The notes under the pieces are model-generated. The model was not told where the DNA came from and ran no database searches. It worked only from the letters and a program-made list of their open reading frames with translations. Below are positions 51,221 through 61,781 of a stretch of DNA of 64,000 bases, piece after piece (within the stretch, counting starts at the first letter, position 1; the number at the start of each line of letters is the position of its first letter). The stretch comes from Agroathelia rolfsii (Eukaryota; Basidiomycota; Agaricomycetes; Amylocorticiales; Amylocorticiaceae): positions 1,922,001 to 1,986,000 of the forward strand of contig JABRWF010000007.1 in NCBI GenBank assembly GCA_018343915.1, read 5' to 3'. The translations under genes and the position numbers were made by a program.

Positions 51221-52434
51221 CTACCAGGAATGGTGACCACCACTAACCAATATGCTAGGTCACAGAGAGTGAGATGAAATGTATCTGTTGTTGATGCTAG
51301 ATATCACTTACTCGCTTCCGGTACAGTAGGTGGATGCATCTGACGCAAGCCATGTCACCACACCACGCAATTCATCTGGTCTTCCAAGACGGCCAAGAGG
51401 ATTCATGCTGGACCATTTGTCCATGAGATGAGGTTGATTATCAAGATAAGCTGCCGTCATACTAATATATGGGTTAACATACTAATTGGGACGATTTTCC
51501 AAAAAGGCCTTGACTTACTCCGTGTATATGTGTCCAGGAGAAACTGTGTTAACGCGGATGCGGCGTGGTCCAAGCTCGCAAGCCATGCTTCTGGCCATCT
51601 GTAGTACTGCAGACTTGCTAGAGTTGTACGATGTCCATGCATGGTCCTGGTAGTTATGTCAAAAATCACCATTATGCTGCAGGATACAACGACCACAATC
51701 CATACCCTGTTTGTAATACTACCACTCATAGACGCAATAAGGACGATGCTGCCTCCATTTCCAAACTTCGCCATTTGCCTTCCCGCAGCCTGGGCCGTGA
51801 ATAAAACCCCGTTCACATTTACGTCATATACGTCCTGGAATTGCCGTGCAGGGTACTCCAAACAGTCGGTATGTGCCTTCAACACGCCTGCCGCGGCAAC
51901 GCATACATCCATCCTCCCCTCCCGACTTCCAATCTCTTCGCCGATCTTCCATAGCTTCTCCTGGTCCCTCACGTCCACTGAAATATATTCCAGTCGCCCC
52001 TTTCCCGCCCTCTCACCTCGGTCCATCTTGCGTGCGTACTCCGCGGTTTTCTCAAATTGAGATGAGGGTGTTTTGGGGAGGTCGAGGCAGTAGACTGCGC
52101 GCGCACCGGCCTCGCTCAGCGCGAGAGCAATCTCGAGCCCAAGCCCACGGTTCCCACCTGACACGAGCGCTACACGGTCATGTAGGGAGAATTCGTCGAA
52201 GATTTTGGGCCTCGGTGCGGGACCATCAGAGGACATGGACAGAGCGGCATCAACACCGATGGGGGCAAGAGGTGATTTTGACTGGACAGGCCGTTTGTTT
52301 GCCTGGGCAGTACTTTCATGCAAAGTTGCGGATGAATATGCTCTTGTTGCACATGCTGGAGCAAATTTCTTGGAGGTAGGTCTCGAGAGACAGGGGAGGC
52401 AGCGTCTAGAAACTAGGCTTGTTCGGAGAGACAT
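51221..52434 (-). CDS. Short-chain dehydrogenase/reductase, tandem copy 2
   Basis: Paralogue of the gene 745 bases away, same strand. Start at 52434, MSLRTSLVSRRCLPCLSRPT, again a basic mitochondrial-type leader, then ACATRAYSSATLHES. Core motifs: LHDRVALVSGGNRGLGLEIA, YCLDLPKTPSSQFEK, DVCVAAAGVLKAHTDCLEYP, GSIVLIASMSGSITNR and, after an intron, SYNSSKSAVLQMARSMACEL. It ends with SGGHHSW at 51221. Intron positions equal those of copy 1. The GC content of its first exon is visibly higher than that of copy 1. Mitochondrial location and substrate are inferred only. Confidence 0.87.
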
Positions 52435-52826
52435 GGCGAAGAGATAAAGCTGAGGAATGACCAGGATAAGGCTAGTTCGAGGGGTATAAGTACCCCATCC
52501 CATAAACCGAAGCATCGTCACCACCATGTACACATATGACTTCATTCCGTAATGCCGTATTGATACTCAGCGTTATACGCGACATCTCATATCAAGGCAT
52601 CCCTTCAATGACATGAGCACGAGATCAGATACAGAGGGTAGCTTGTCTAGACACGATTAATATGACTAAAGAATATATAAAATGCATTCAGTGCGAACAG
52701 ACGAATGGTCACGGTACAAATATTACTACAAAAAATAAAATGAAGAATCGAGTTGAAGTCGAAATTCTCAGGACAAAAATGGGCTACTAGGGCAGCTGAT
52801 GACCGCGCGTGACCTTGATCAAGCGA
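52435..52826. other. Upstream region of SDR copy 2
   Basis: About 390 bases with the promoter block at 52479-52511. 52560-52790 is AT-rich and otherwise unremarkable; it also includes the 3' end of the next gene. Confidence 0.5.
52479..52511 (-). promoter_or_regulatory. SDR-family promoter block, copy 2
   Basis: Minus strand TTCGGTTTATGGGATGGGGT then ACTTATACCCC, 45 bases upstream of the ATG at 52434. Conserved with the blocks at 46063 and 50530. Contains the best TATA-like word (ACTTATACC) of the three. Confidence 0.65.
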
Positions 52827-53935
52827 TTAGACGGCGGGTGTTCTGATCACAATTGGAGTGAGCCGGGCGTTCGCACGGCGCAAGAACTTCTTGAAGGCAT
52901 TTTTGGATAACGGCTTAGCATCCCATTCGTCTAGCAACCTGATGACTTTGCTGTCTGCTCCAAATTCGACGGTGATAATCGAATTGACGACCTAGATTTG
53001 GATAATCGACACATTATATAGTCCAAGTACAATAGCACTCAGCTAAATACAGATACATGCACACGAGATAGAAATCCCACCTTCTTTCTGTGCCCCAATT
53101 TGAGGGTGTATTCCTGTTGCTGTGTATAAACCAGCCGGTTCGGCTCATCCGTAGATGCGAGAATTCTCTGAGATAGCAACTTGGACCTGGAGACAAGTTT
53201 GGCCTTGATGAGTAGTAGTAGTACTCGGCGGTTAGCAAAGGCTTCTCCTCCACGTTTCTCGCGAAATCCATACCAACGCATACCACTAGAAGAAAGCCAG
53301 ATTATGTGAGAAACAACGCACTTGGTCAAATGCCCCACAGGAAATGAAGCGGATAATGATAGTGAAGGCCCACCTGAGCTGCGTACTCCCTGAATCCCCG
53401 ACATGTCACAAGTGGATCCTACGGCCCGACGAATACACGATTCACACAAAACTATGGCTTGTAAAAACAACTTCTTTATCCTAATCAATGTGTATATGTT
53501 CACCTCAAATACAGCGTTTGGGCTCCATGAACGTTCAAAGATGGCGCGAGAAGGTCGGCACGCATACAGCTCGTTGAGATCGGCCATTACACGGAGATGA
53601 TCCTGCTTCACGGCATCGAGGGACAGTCGCGGATGCTGATGGTCATGGTATTGCTGGTCTCCCTGGCTGAGGCGTTCTTGATGCTGCGAATGCCGGTTCG
53701 TATGTTTTGACGAGTCGGCGTGGTCAATGTGTATACCGGCATAATGCCCCCCGCTCATGGCGGCATTGGCTATAAGCGAGGACGGTCGCTGGAAGGTGAT
53801 GGGTACATGCGACTTGTGGTACGTCTGCGACGGCCGACGCTCAGGCGGATACGTCCCGCCCCCATCGTACGCATCACTAGGCACATTTAATGCGTTGGCG
53901 GTACCGATGCCGCCGACACTTTCTGTTGCGGACAT
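52827..53935 (-). CDS. Hypothetical protein with SnoaL/NTF2-like appearance
   Basis: Minus-strand gene of about five exons. A low-complexity, His- and Gln-rich N-terminus (MSATESVGGIGTANALNVPS, later SQHQERLSQGDQQYHDHQHP) precedes DLNELYACRPSRAIFERSWS and then DPLVTCRGFREYAAQ. After two short exons comes KLVSRSKLLSQRILASTDEP, and the last exon gives VVNSIITVEFGADSKVIRLL, DEWDAKPLS and the stop at 52827. The pattern of a start helix (LNELYACRP), a SVT-type sheet and D-E-W at the end is typical of small NTF2-like cone folds, but no catalytic residue set identifies the family. Some of the middle exon joins are guesses. Confidence 0.55.
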
Positions 53936-54124
53936 GACAGCTCTTGTGCAAGTTAATGAACGAGATTAATGACACATCATATCGGAAGCAAGTTCTTGGG
54001 GGGATTATTACAGGACAGTGTATAAGGAAGATGAAAGTATAACAGGAGCAGGACGCATGAAAGCAGGATTGAACCGACAGTGTACTAATTAATAGGTATT
54101 TTATAAATCCAGAATCATAACAAT

Positions 54125-55410
54125 TTAAACCCCTTGCCAGAGACCATAAGATTTACCAGGCGTCGTCTGCCATAACCGAATAGTACCATCCTCTGTCGAT
54201 TACAAATCACGATTAGATACTTGATGAAGGGACACTTGCGAAACCAAAGAAAAAAAACTCACCGCTTCCGCTAGCATACATCTCACCATCCGGACTGTAC
54301 TCTACACAATGGACAGGGCCATGGTGGCCCTTGAGGACTTCCCTCTCCTCACCATCCATGGTGTGCACGCGCACCCACTCGTCACTCGTGCTACCCGTTA
54401 CGAAGCGATCCTGGAGAAGGGGGTGGATCGAGGCCGACGAGGGCTGATATGGCAGCGTGAGACTATGAGATGGCGCGCTCGTGGGGGTAGCATGGATGAA
54501 AGCAACTGTGTTGCCAGACGTGACGACCAACCGGCGCGTTAATGACGAGAGTTCCATTGAGGTCACGGGAGATCCAAAGTTGAGACTGGTAATGACCTTG
54601 CGTGTGCGTAGATCCCACCACCTGCAAAGGATGAAAGAAGAATCGATCAGTCACTGCCTCAAAGGATAGATATTCCAAATGGAAGAGCTCACTTCACGAA
54701 TCCATCTTCACTGGCCGTGACACCGGTATAATCGCCTACCCAGACGACACTTTTAACCGTGCCATCATGCGAAAGCGCGCCATCCTCCGTCAGAAGGTCC
54801 GGTTCGGCGTCCGGGCGGCCCAGGTCGAAAATACGCACCTTCTTCTCCTGGCCGCCGGTGAGCAGATGTGATGAAGTAGGTGAGAGCGCTACACTGCGCA
54901 CGATATGGTTATGCGGGAACGATTGAAGCGGGGAGCCAGTGTAAGTGTCCCAGATCTTTCTATCTTTGCCAAAAACGAGAGAACAAAAACGGATACATTG
55001 CGTCCGGGTCAGCCAATAGCCGAGAAACACGAGGTAAGACAACAATAACAGTATGAGAGAAGAAAGAAAGAAAAAAGTGAAGAAAATCGCGTATGTGTGT
55101 GTAACAAGATGTAGAAAACAAAAACAAGAGACTTATGAACGCACGCAGTAAAGTCAGCACTTGCACTAGCTGCCCTGGAAGCATCCAAGGAGAGCTTCGT
55201 GCTCCAGACGGCACCCTTGTGGCCCAGAAAGGTGCCGATCCAGTCGCCGGTCCACTCGCGCAACATCGGGTTGCCGTCCTTGCAGCTCGACACGAGCAGG
55301 TACTTGTCATCGTCCTGGATCGGCGAGAACGACAGGTGGGTTACGGGGCGTGTATGGCCCGGGGCGACGAGCGGGATGGCCTTGGGCTGTTGTGGGGTGT
55401 AATAAGACAT
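54125..55410 (-). CDS. STRAP: STRAP-like WD40 repeat protein
   Basis: Seven-bladed WD40 protein related to serine-threonine kinase receptor-associated protein, which in animals joins the SMN complex and in fungi is linked to translation or splicing. Start at 55410 (MSYYTPQQPKAIPLVAPGHT). Blades show the expected motifs: GHTRPVTHLSFSP, YLLVSSCKDGNPMLREWTGD, GHKGAVWSTKLSLDASRAAS, ASADFT, then KIWDTYTGSPLQSFPHNHIV, HLLTGGQEKKVRIFDL, WWDLRTRKVI, and ending DGTIRLWQTTPGKSYGLWQG at 54125. The final block GKSYGLW is a hallmark of STRAP proteins. Five introns. Cytosolic or nuclear; partners not visible in the sequence. Confidence 0.87.
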
Positions 55411-55981
55411 TGTAGGTGGGAGGAGTGGCAAGGAAAGTGATAGTGTTTATGTGCGTTAAGGTTGCGTGGGTGCGTGTGCTGGATGTGTGTGAATGGTTTC
55501 TTGGCTGGATGGGTATTGTATGAACTCGTATAAGGGTGCGCTATGTGGAGATATGGGCTCGGCAGATGAAAACAGAAGATACAACGGAAGAGGTGGGGGG
55601 CTGTTCGTTACGGGGGGAGTCGTGAAGGTCAGACGGGCGCGCTGCGCGCAGCTGGTTCAAGAGAATAAGGATCAACGGGCATCACTCTTCCCAGTGCAAC
55701 GTAAAAGCACTCCCCGTTCCTGCTCACGTGTTCATCTTACGCGATAAGACGCCTGCTGCTGCCACAGATAACTAATAATATTTAATCATTAAGCATCATC
55801 TATTCATACATGACATATAAAAGCAATTACATGGTAGTTGTACAAAGCAGGCATTAGATAGTAAAATGTTTCCATCCAAGAAAAAACCCAAAAAATGACA
55901 ACCCCATCATGCATCATGAGGAAATCGGTTGTAATCAATCCTCTGAATCATGATCATGATTCCTTTTTTTTTTTTCTGCCT
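55411..55981. other. Intergenic region between STRAP and sulfate permease
   Basis: About 570 bases. Contains the STRAP promoter and the 3' end of the sulfate permease gene, with a poly-T run near 55963-55975. No gene is supported. Confidence 0.5.
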
Positions 55982-58801
55982 CTACTTGCTAGTTTTAGTT
56001 TCATCTATGGATACCCTGGCAGAGGCCTGTGCAGATTTATTCTGTAGCCCACTCTCAGCCGCCGCCACGGCCGCTGCAAGATCAAAATGGAAGAACGGCG
56101 TCACTGTAGGCAATGCTGGCATGACATTCTCATTGCTGCCTCTGCGCTTCACCTCCTTGCGCTGAGACTCCGTATCGTCGGTGCGATACTCGTCCTCTTC
56201 CACGTCACTCCGTGGCTCACGCATCCCGCCTGGATATGTAACCACCGGCGCAACCTCGATCGGACGCGTCGACGCTGAGCGGCCCGTGCCGAAGCCTCCG
56301 GCGATGAGCGCACGGCGAGACCAGGGCGAGAGGATGGTGGCGAAGTGGAACTCGACGGGGTGGTTTGCCCAACGCTCAATCTCGTCGCGCGTATCCACCA
56401 GAGCTTGGATGGCTGTGGTGTCAATGTGAGACCTGGATAAAGGGTAGATCATGATCAACCATTGATGAAATGACTAGGGGCCATGATAAAAACGTACATG
56501 GCAGAAAGGTCAAGTACAATGGCATGCAGATCTGGCTTAGCCATGTTTTCTGCTTGTTCTTCTGCACCGCTGGAACTCTTAGGTCCGGGGTCATTCCAGG
56601 GGCGATCTAATGACGAAGAGAGGAGGCGTGAATTCTATGTAATCACTCGCATCACGTCAAAAAGACATACCACTCGGCCTGATGTTACTCATATCCTTGC
56701 CACGCCTCATGTTTGCCTTGACGTAATCCACCAGCTCCGAATTCAGCTTGGAAATATTCGGGTACAGGAACGATTCTTCAAAGCGGTAGATGATCACACC
56801 AGGAGAGGGAGGCTCGACCTTAATATCCTGATTCACGATGCTGCTCTGGGAGAGCGGCACGTACACGTCGCGCGACTCGCCGTCGTTGGCACCGGATTGC
56901 AAGCGGACCTTACCAAGGAATTTAGCGCGAGGGTGAGCAATGCGGACGAGCATGAGAGCGAACGAGGCCGCGATCGAAGTGTAGATACCATCCTCGATCG
57001 TTGTGAAGATCGTCACGATGACGGCCGCAAGCCAGATGATGAACTCAAGCGGTGAGACACACCAGTAGGAGTATACCTGATAGGGCTTCGCGACGAGATC
57101 AGCGACGGCGTGGATGATGATGGCACATAGACCGGCGGAGGGGATCCAATAGAATGCTGGAGTAAGGCCGTAGAGTGCGACAACGACCACAAGGGAAGTA
57201 AAAATACCAGCCAAGGGCGTGCGCACACCCGACTTGGATTTGAGGGCAGAACGGGAGAAAGATCCCGTAGCAGGATATGCGTTGAAAACGGTTCCGACAG
57301 TATTGGTGACACCGATAGCGATCAGCTCCTGGTTAGGATTAATCTTGTAGTTGTTAACACGGCCGAAGGCTGAAATTTGATGTCAGATAAATGCAGCAGA
57401 TTATTATCCATAGATAACTTACATTTGGAGATGGCAATATGCTCGAGAAGGAGAATGATAGTTGCCACGGGAAGCTCAGACGCCAGAGCCTGGATAATCT
57501 CTGTGTCTGGGGTGAAGAGGCCCACATGCTGGAAGCCAGCTGGAACAGTCTAGAAAAAATCGTAAGCGAATAAATAGGTGATTTAAGGTGCTGTATATAA
57601 ACCTTCAAAATCTTGATAGGATATTTGCCAGACTTGCTGACATGATGACGACAGTAGAGCCATGACGCTATGGTGAGAACCACAATGACGAAGCCATTGC
57701 GAAGAACCGATATAAAGAAGAACACTCGGGCTGAATAATTAAAGCAGATTGAGTTTTCATGCTCTTGACATAAGATGTGACATCATACTGACCTCTACGA
57801 GGGTAACGTTTCGTTAGGTGATCGCACGCAATACGAATGGCATAAAGTGCCACGAGACCCGTAAGACCGAAGGCTGCATCTTTGGTCGTGTATGGAAGAT
57901 GCTTCAGGCTGTTAATGATAACCTTGTAGGTTGCCGCACGAGTACTGGGACAACGGGTTAGTCCGCATAATTCGGGGTATGGCTGGAAAAAAAAAAAAAG
58001 CTTACTCGAAACCAGTTAGACCCATAAGTCCAGGGACCTGTCCAGCCACGATACTGACTGCAGATCCGGTCATGAAACCACTTACGGCTGGACCAGGAAT
58101 GAATTCAACAATCCAGCCAAGACGTAAGAGACCAATGCCCAGGACAATAAAGCCACAGACAAAGGAGACCGTTGTAGCAATCAATGTACCCTCCCATCTG
58201 CCGGGATGCTTGGCGTCCACGTGGGCAATAATCTGGGAGACAGTAAGAGACATGACAGCAACGGGACCGATGGAGACATCTTTTGATGTGGCGAAGAACT
58301 GCGATAGATTATGAGATAGCAGACAGCGGCGTTTTTTTCCTGAAAACTTACACAGTATATGAGAACGCCCACGAATGACGAATAAAGACCATATTCGACC
58401 GGGAGGGTGGCGATCTGAGCATAGGACATGCCCTGAGGGACAACCACGACACCAACAGTTATGCCAGCGATGAGATCACCGGTGAGCCAGCCAAGGTCTA
58501 CAGAAATGTGTAAATTAGATAGTGTTCGTATAGTAATGAGCCCAAGATAATGAAAACATACTATACCGAGTGATCCATCCGAAGATGGGGAAGAGGCCTA
58601 TGAGATAGTTTTTGATCTTGATTGAATTGATTAGCTTAGCCTGGGCTAAATCAAAAAAGGAAGAACGAAGCCTACTTTTTGTCTTGGGTTGCTGGCCACG
58701 CTCTTGACCGAGTCAATTGCAGATACGACCGGAACATTCTCTTCAGGATAATGAATAGCACGCTTGAACCAAGACTTGGCGGTGTGAGTGTACGCAGCCA
58801 T
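55982..58801 (-). CDS. SulP family sulfate permease with STAS domain
   Basis: Plasma-membrane sulfate/proton symporter similar to yeast Sul1/Sul2. Starts at 58801 (MAAYTHTAKSWFKRAIHYPE), spread over about ten short-intron exons. The SulP signature GLYSSFVGVLIYC and then FFATSKDVSIGPVAVMSLTV are plain. Many membrane segments follow, e.g. LIATTVSFVCGFIVLGIGLL and FTSLVVVVALYGLTPAFYWI, along with GFMTGSAVSIVAGQVPGLMG. After the 10-14 membrane helices comes the cytosolic STAS domain (PGVIIYRFEESFLYPNISKL; AIVLDLSAM; SHIDTTAIQAL). The last about 70 residues are a disordered acidic tail. It ends at 55982. Sulfur limitation would be the expected regulator, but no site was identified. Confidence 0.88.
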
Positions 58802-60104
58802 TGCTAGGTTGGGACGGGAGAAATTTGAGTCTCTTGCGGGCTTATCGGTTTGAGGTCGAGCTTATGATATAGGACAGAAAGAATGAGATGGCGACATAGG
58901 AAACATGAAAGGCGCAAAGCTATATACCTAGAGCGGTTAAAGACAGGGGAACGACTCGGACGATAGTCGGGAGCAAGTGAGCAGGGGCTCCAAGTACCGT
59001 GGTACGATGCAATCGCCTTTTGGTAGTTTAGATGGAAAGTCTGAACGAGGGCAAAGCACTGCACTTGGAGCGACATCGCCCTGCCCGTTTTTGACCTGCG
59101 GCTGATTGAGCACATTCGCAGTGAGTGCGTAATGCGAACCAACGATTGCGTGCTTCGCCAATCATCATCTTGTCATCTACTTTATTTGCCTCCGCCACAG
59201 TCACGCCGTCCGGGACCTGGTCCGAGTCAGTTGCTCCCGATTCATCAATTTCCCGCGAATATTTCTTGTTAGCTTACTATGAATTTCTGTGGATTGGCAG
59301 ACACCATGCATCAACAACGCAAGCCGTAAAAAAAGGAAGAGTCCATTCCGATTCAATTGATACTCAACAAAACACCACTGTCGGTATCTGTTATCTCAGC
59401 ACGCCATTCACTCCATCTCTTTCAGGTGCCTGCTCACTGACAGCGTTTTCGTCTCAAATTTGACATTCTTGTGTGCCTGAGTCTTAACTATACCCGGTCA
59501 GTCGTGATGTGATGCCTTCTCATCCCTGTGGATACTGGTCATGCAAACGCCAAGGAGCCTTCTAGTTTTTCCTACGTGCGCGACCGGTTAACTCATACGC
59601 ACCGGTGCTTTTGCAAGCGAAGGATTTTGCTTCTGGTACAGGTGAGACTGCCTACTAGAGTCGCCTCTAAGCAGAGATCACCAGTGGATGGCGTCACTGA
59701 GTAGGGTGATTGAGTCAACGGTTTTCACCTAACCGTGATAAGACTTGCGGACATCGCGTACATATATATCGTTTCTTCCGTTGAATTCGCCTGGTATCCA
59801 AAATTTTCAAGAGGTCAAAAGCAGTGTATCATGACCGGTGGCACAAGCTGTCTCAACCCAGGTGCCAACAGGTGGAGTCTGAGACGCTTATGTCATGGAC
59901 ACGACACCCAAATATAGTCACAAGCTAGGCACTTCTTACTTCCGAGGGCAGCTTCAGTTTTCGGGAAGTGACTTGAAGTCGGGACAACTACACTTCGCTA
60001 ACTTTACTACTAGTAAATACTTGATTAGTATCACATCTAAGCAATTGCTTTTGTGCATACCGCTAGACAACTCGTTTTAAGACTCATCTACATTAATTTA
60101 CTCA
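58802..60104. other. Intergenic region between sulfate permease and TACO1
   Basis: About 1.3 kb between divergent genes. No gene is supported. Short open frames near 59130 and 59735 lack support. Both promoters must lie here. Confidence 0.5.
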
Positions 60105-61438
60105 ATGTTTGCTCGCATTGTTCTTGCTCGGCCTACCGTCACTGTAACTGCTACTCCGTGTTTAGCAAGGGTCTCTCGCCAGTCCTTCTCCACGAGTTTA
60201 CCTGTACTTGCCGGCCATAACAAAGTCCGTTACCTGTCGATATTTTCATTCCGCCCAAGCAGTTTCCTGATAGTTGTAATACATTTGACTACAGTGGTCC
60301 AAAATTAAAACTAAAAAAGGTATCGAAGACGCTCGCAAGTCGAACGTGTACGGAAAGGCTTTCAAAGTATGTGCGTTGTATCATTTCACGGCCGCATCTG
60401 AACTTCAACTGATACCCTTGGGTAAATCAGGATATTGTTGTTGCTATACGAGGTACGCCCGAATGCCCATATATTTCATACACAAATATTGCATATTTCT
60501 TACTTCCCCTGCACAATAGATGGAGGTTCGGCCGACCCAGAAGTCAACCACTCTCTGGCCGCCGTGCTCAAGAAAGCCAAGGCAGCGGGCGTACCTAATG
60601 CTAACATCAACGGTGCCATTCAGAAAGTACATTTTGCACTCTCATTTTTTTATTTCTAGAGTGCTCACCGTCTACTGCCATAACTTAGGCAACGGCGAAA
60701 GGCAAGGACGGAGGCGGATCCGCGATTACATATGAAGCGCTTGCCTTTGGCTCTGTGGGAATTATCATGTAAGCATTCCAGGGCAGCATCTTTCTGTGAT
60801 GATTTGGCTAACGACTGTAAGTGAGTGCCTAACCGACAACACGAACCGTACGCTTCATAACGTTCGCGATATCTTAACACGGAATGGGTGCGTGTCCTTG
60901 CTATCATCGAATGCGGAGATTTCTCCGTGCTGATATGTGCCTGTTATTCTTTCTCATATCAAGTGCGCAGTTCGCAAGCGTAGGGTTCCAGTTCAAGCGA
61001 CAGGGATATATCAAAATCGCCCTCGACAACGGCCCAGACTATGCACAGCGCTCCGAGGATCTCATCCTAGCTGCTATGGACGCTGGTGCCGAGGATTTCA
61101 CTGACCTTGGGTCTACGGAGTCCGAAGAGTTCTCTGAGATTGCGGTATGTTTCCGTGCGGATCTTGCTGCCCGTTTGCCCCATGCTTATTGACCTATCCC
61201 CTTTTGTGACTTTACTCAGTTCACGTGCCCAACTGCCAAACTGGCTGCAGTGGAAAAATCACTGACGGGCGGTGAAGCAGGCAAAATTCGCTCTTTGCAG
61301 ACCAGCGAACTTATCTATGCGCCCACTGACGGCCCAATAGAGGCGGATGAAGAAACAAAGCAGCGTCTAGAAACTTTGGTCGAAGCCGTAGAAGAGGACC
61401 AGGATGTGTTACGTGTTTGGACGACGATAGATGGTTAA
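60105..61438 (+). CDS. TACO1: TACO1/YebC-family mitochondrial translation activator
   Basis: Mitochondrial protein of the YebC/TACO1 family, needed for efficient translation of mitochondrially encoded COX1 in mammals. Start at 60105 with a basic, Ser/Thr-rich presequence (MFARIVLARPTVTVTATPCL, later SFSTSLPVLAGHNK) followed in the next exon by IKLKKGIEDARKSNVYGKAF. Then DPEVNHSLAAVLKKAKAAGV, NINGAIQKA, AITYEALAFGSVGIIIE, NVRDILTRNG, VGFQFKRQGYIKIA, DAGAEDFTDLGSTESEEF and a terminal LVEAVEEDQDVLRVWTTIDG at 61438. All domain blocks of the YebC fold are in order. Six or seven introns of 50-70 bases, including one inside the hydrophobic strand region. Confidence 0.9.
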
Positions 61439-61781
61439 TTAGATATTAGTATATTATTTGCTCACAATTAATGTTAATTTTCTACGCATTTCCACCGCTC
61501 GTAAAAACCAGATAATCGCCCAGGGAGAGGGGGGTTGCATTACTCCCATCTCAAATCAACTGAGACAGCTATCAAGTTCACACAAGGCAGGAGCCATAAA
61601 ATCGCATAAATTGGAGCATACGTAAGGCATAGGTGCATACATGGATATCACGACAGCGAAAAGGAAGAAAGAAAGAAAAACAATATCAAATGCAAAAATG
61701 TCAGCGATAAAATCGCCCAACAAATCAAATATTCATTAACCGAAATCAAGGAAAATGAACAATCAATCAAGCCAATCCATC
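61439..61781. other. Convergent intergenic region
   Basis: About 340 bases between the 3' ends of TACO1 and the NYN gene. AT-rich with AAG-type simple sequence near 61660-61685. No gene is seen. Confidence 0.5.
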
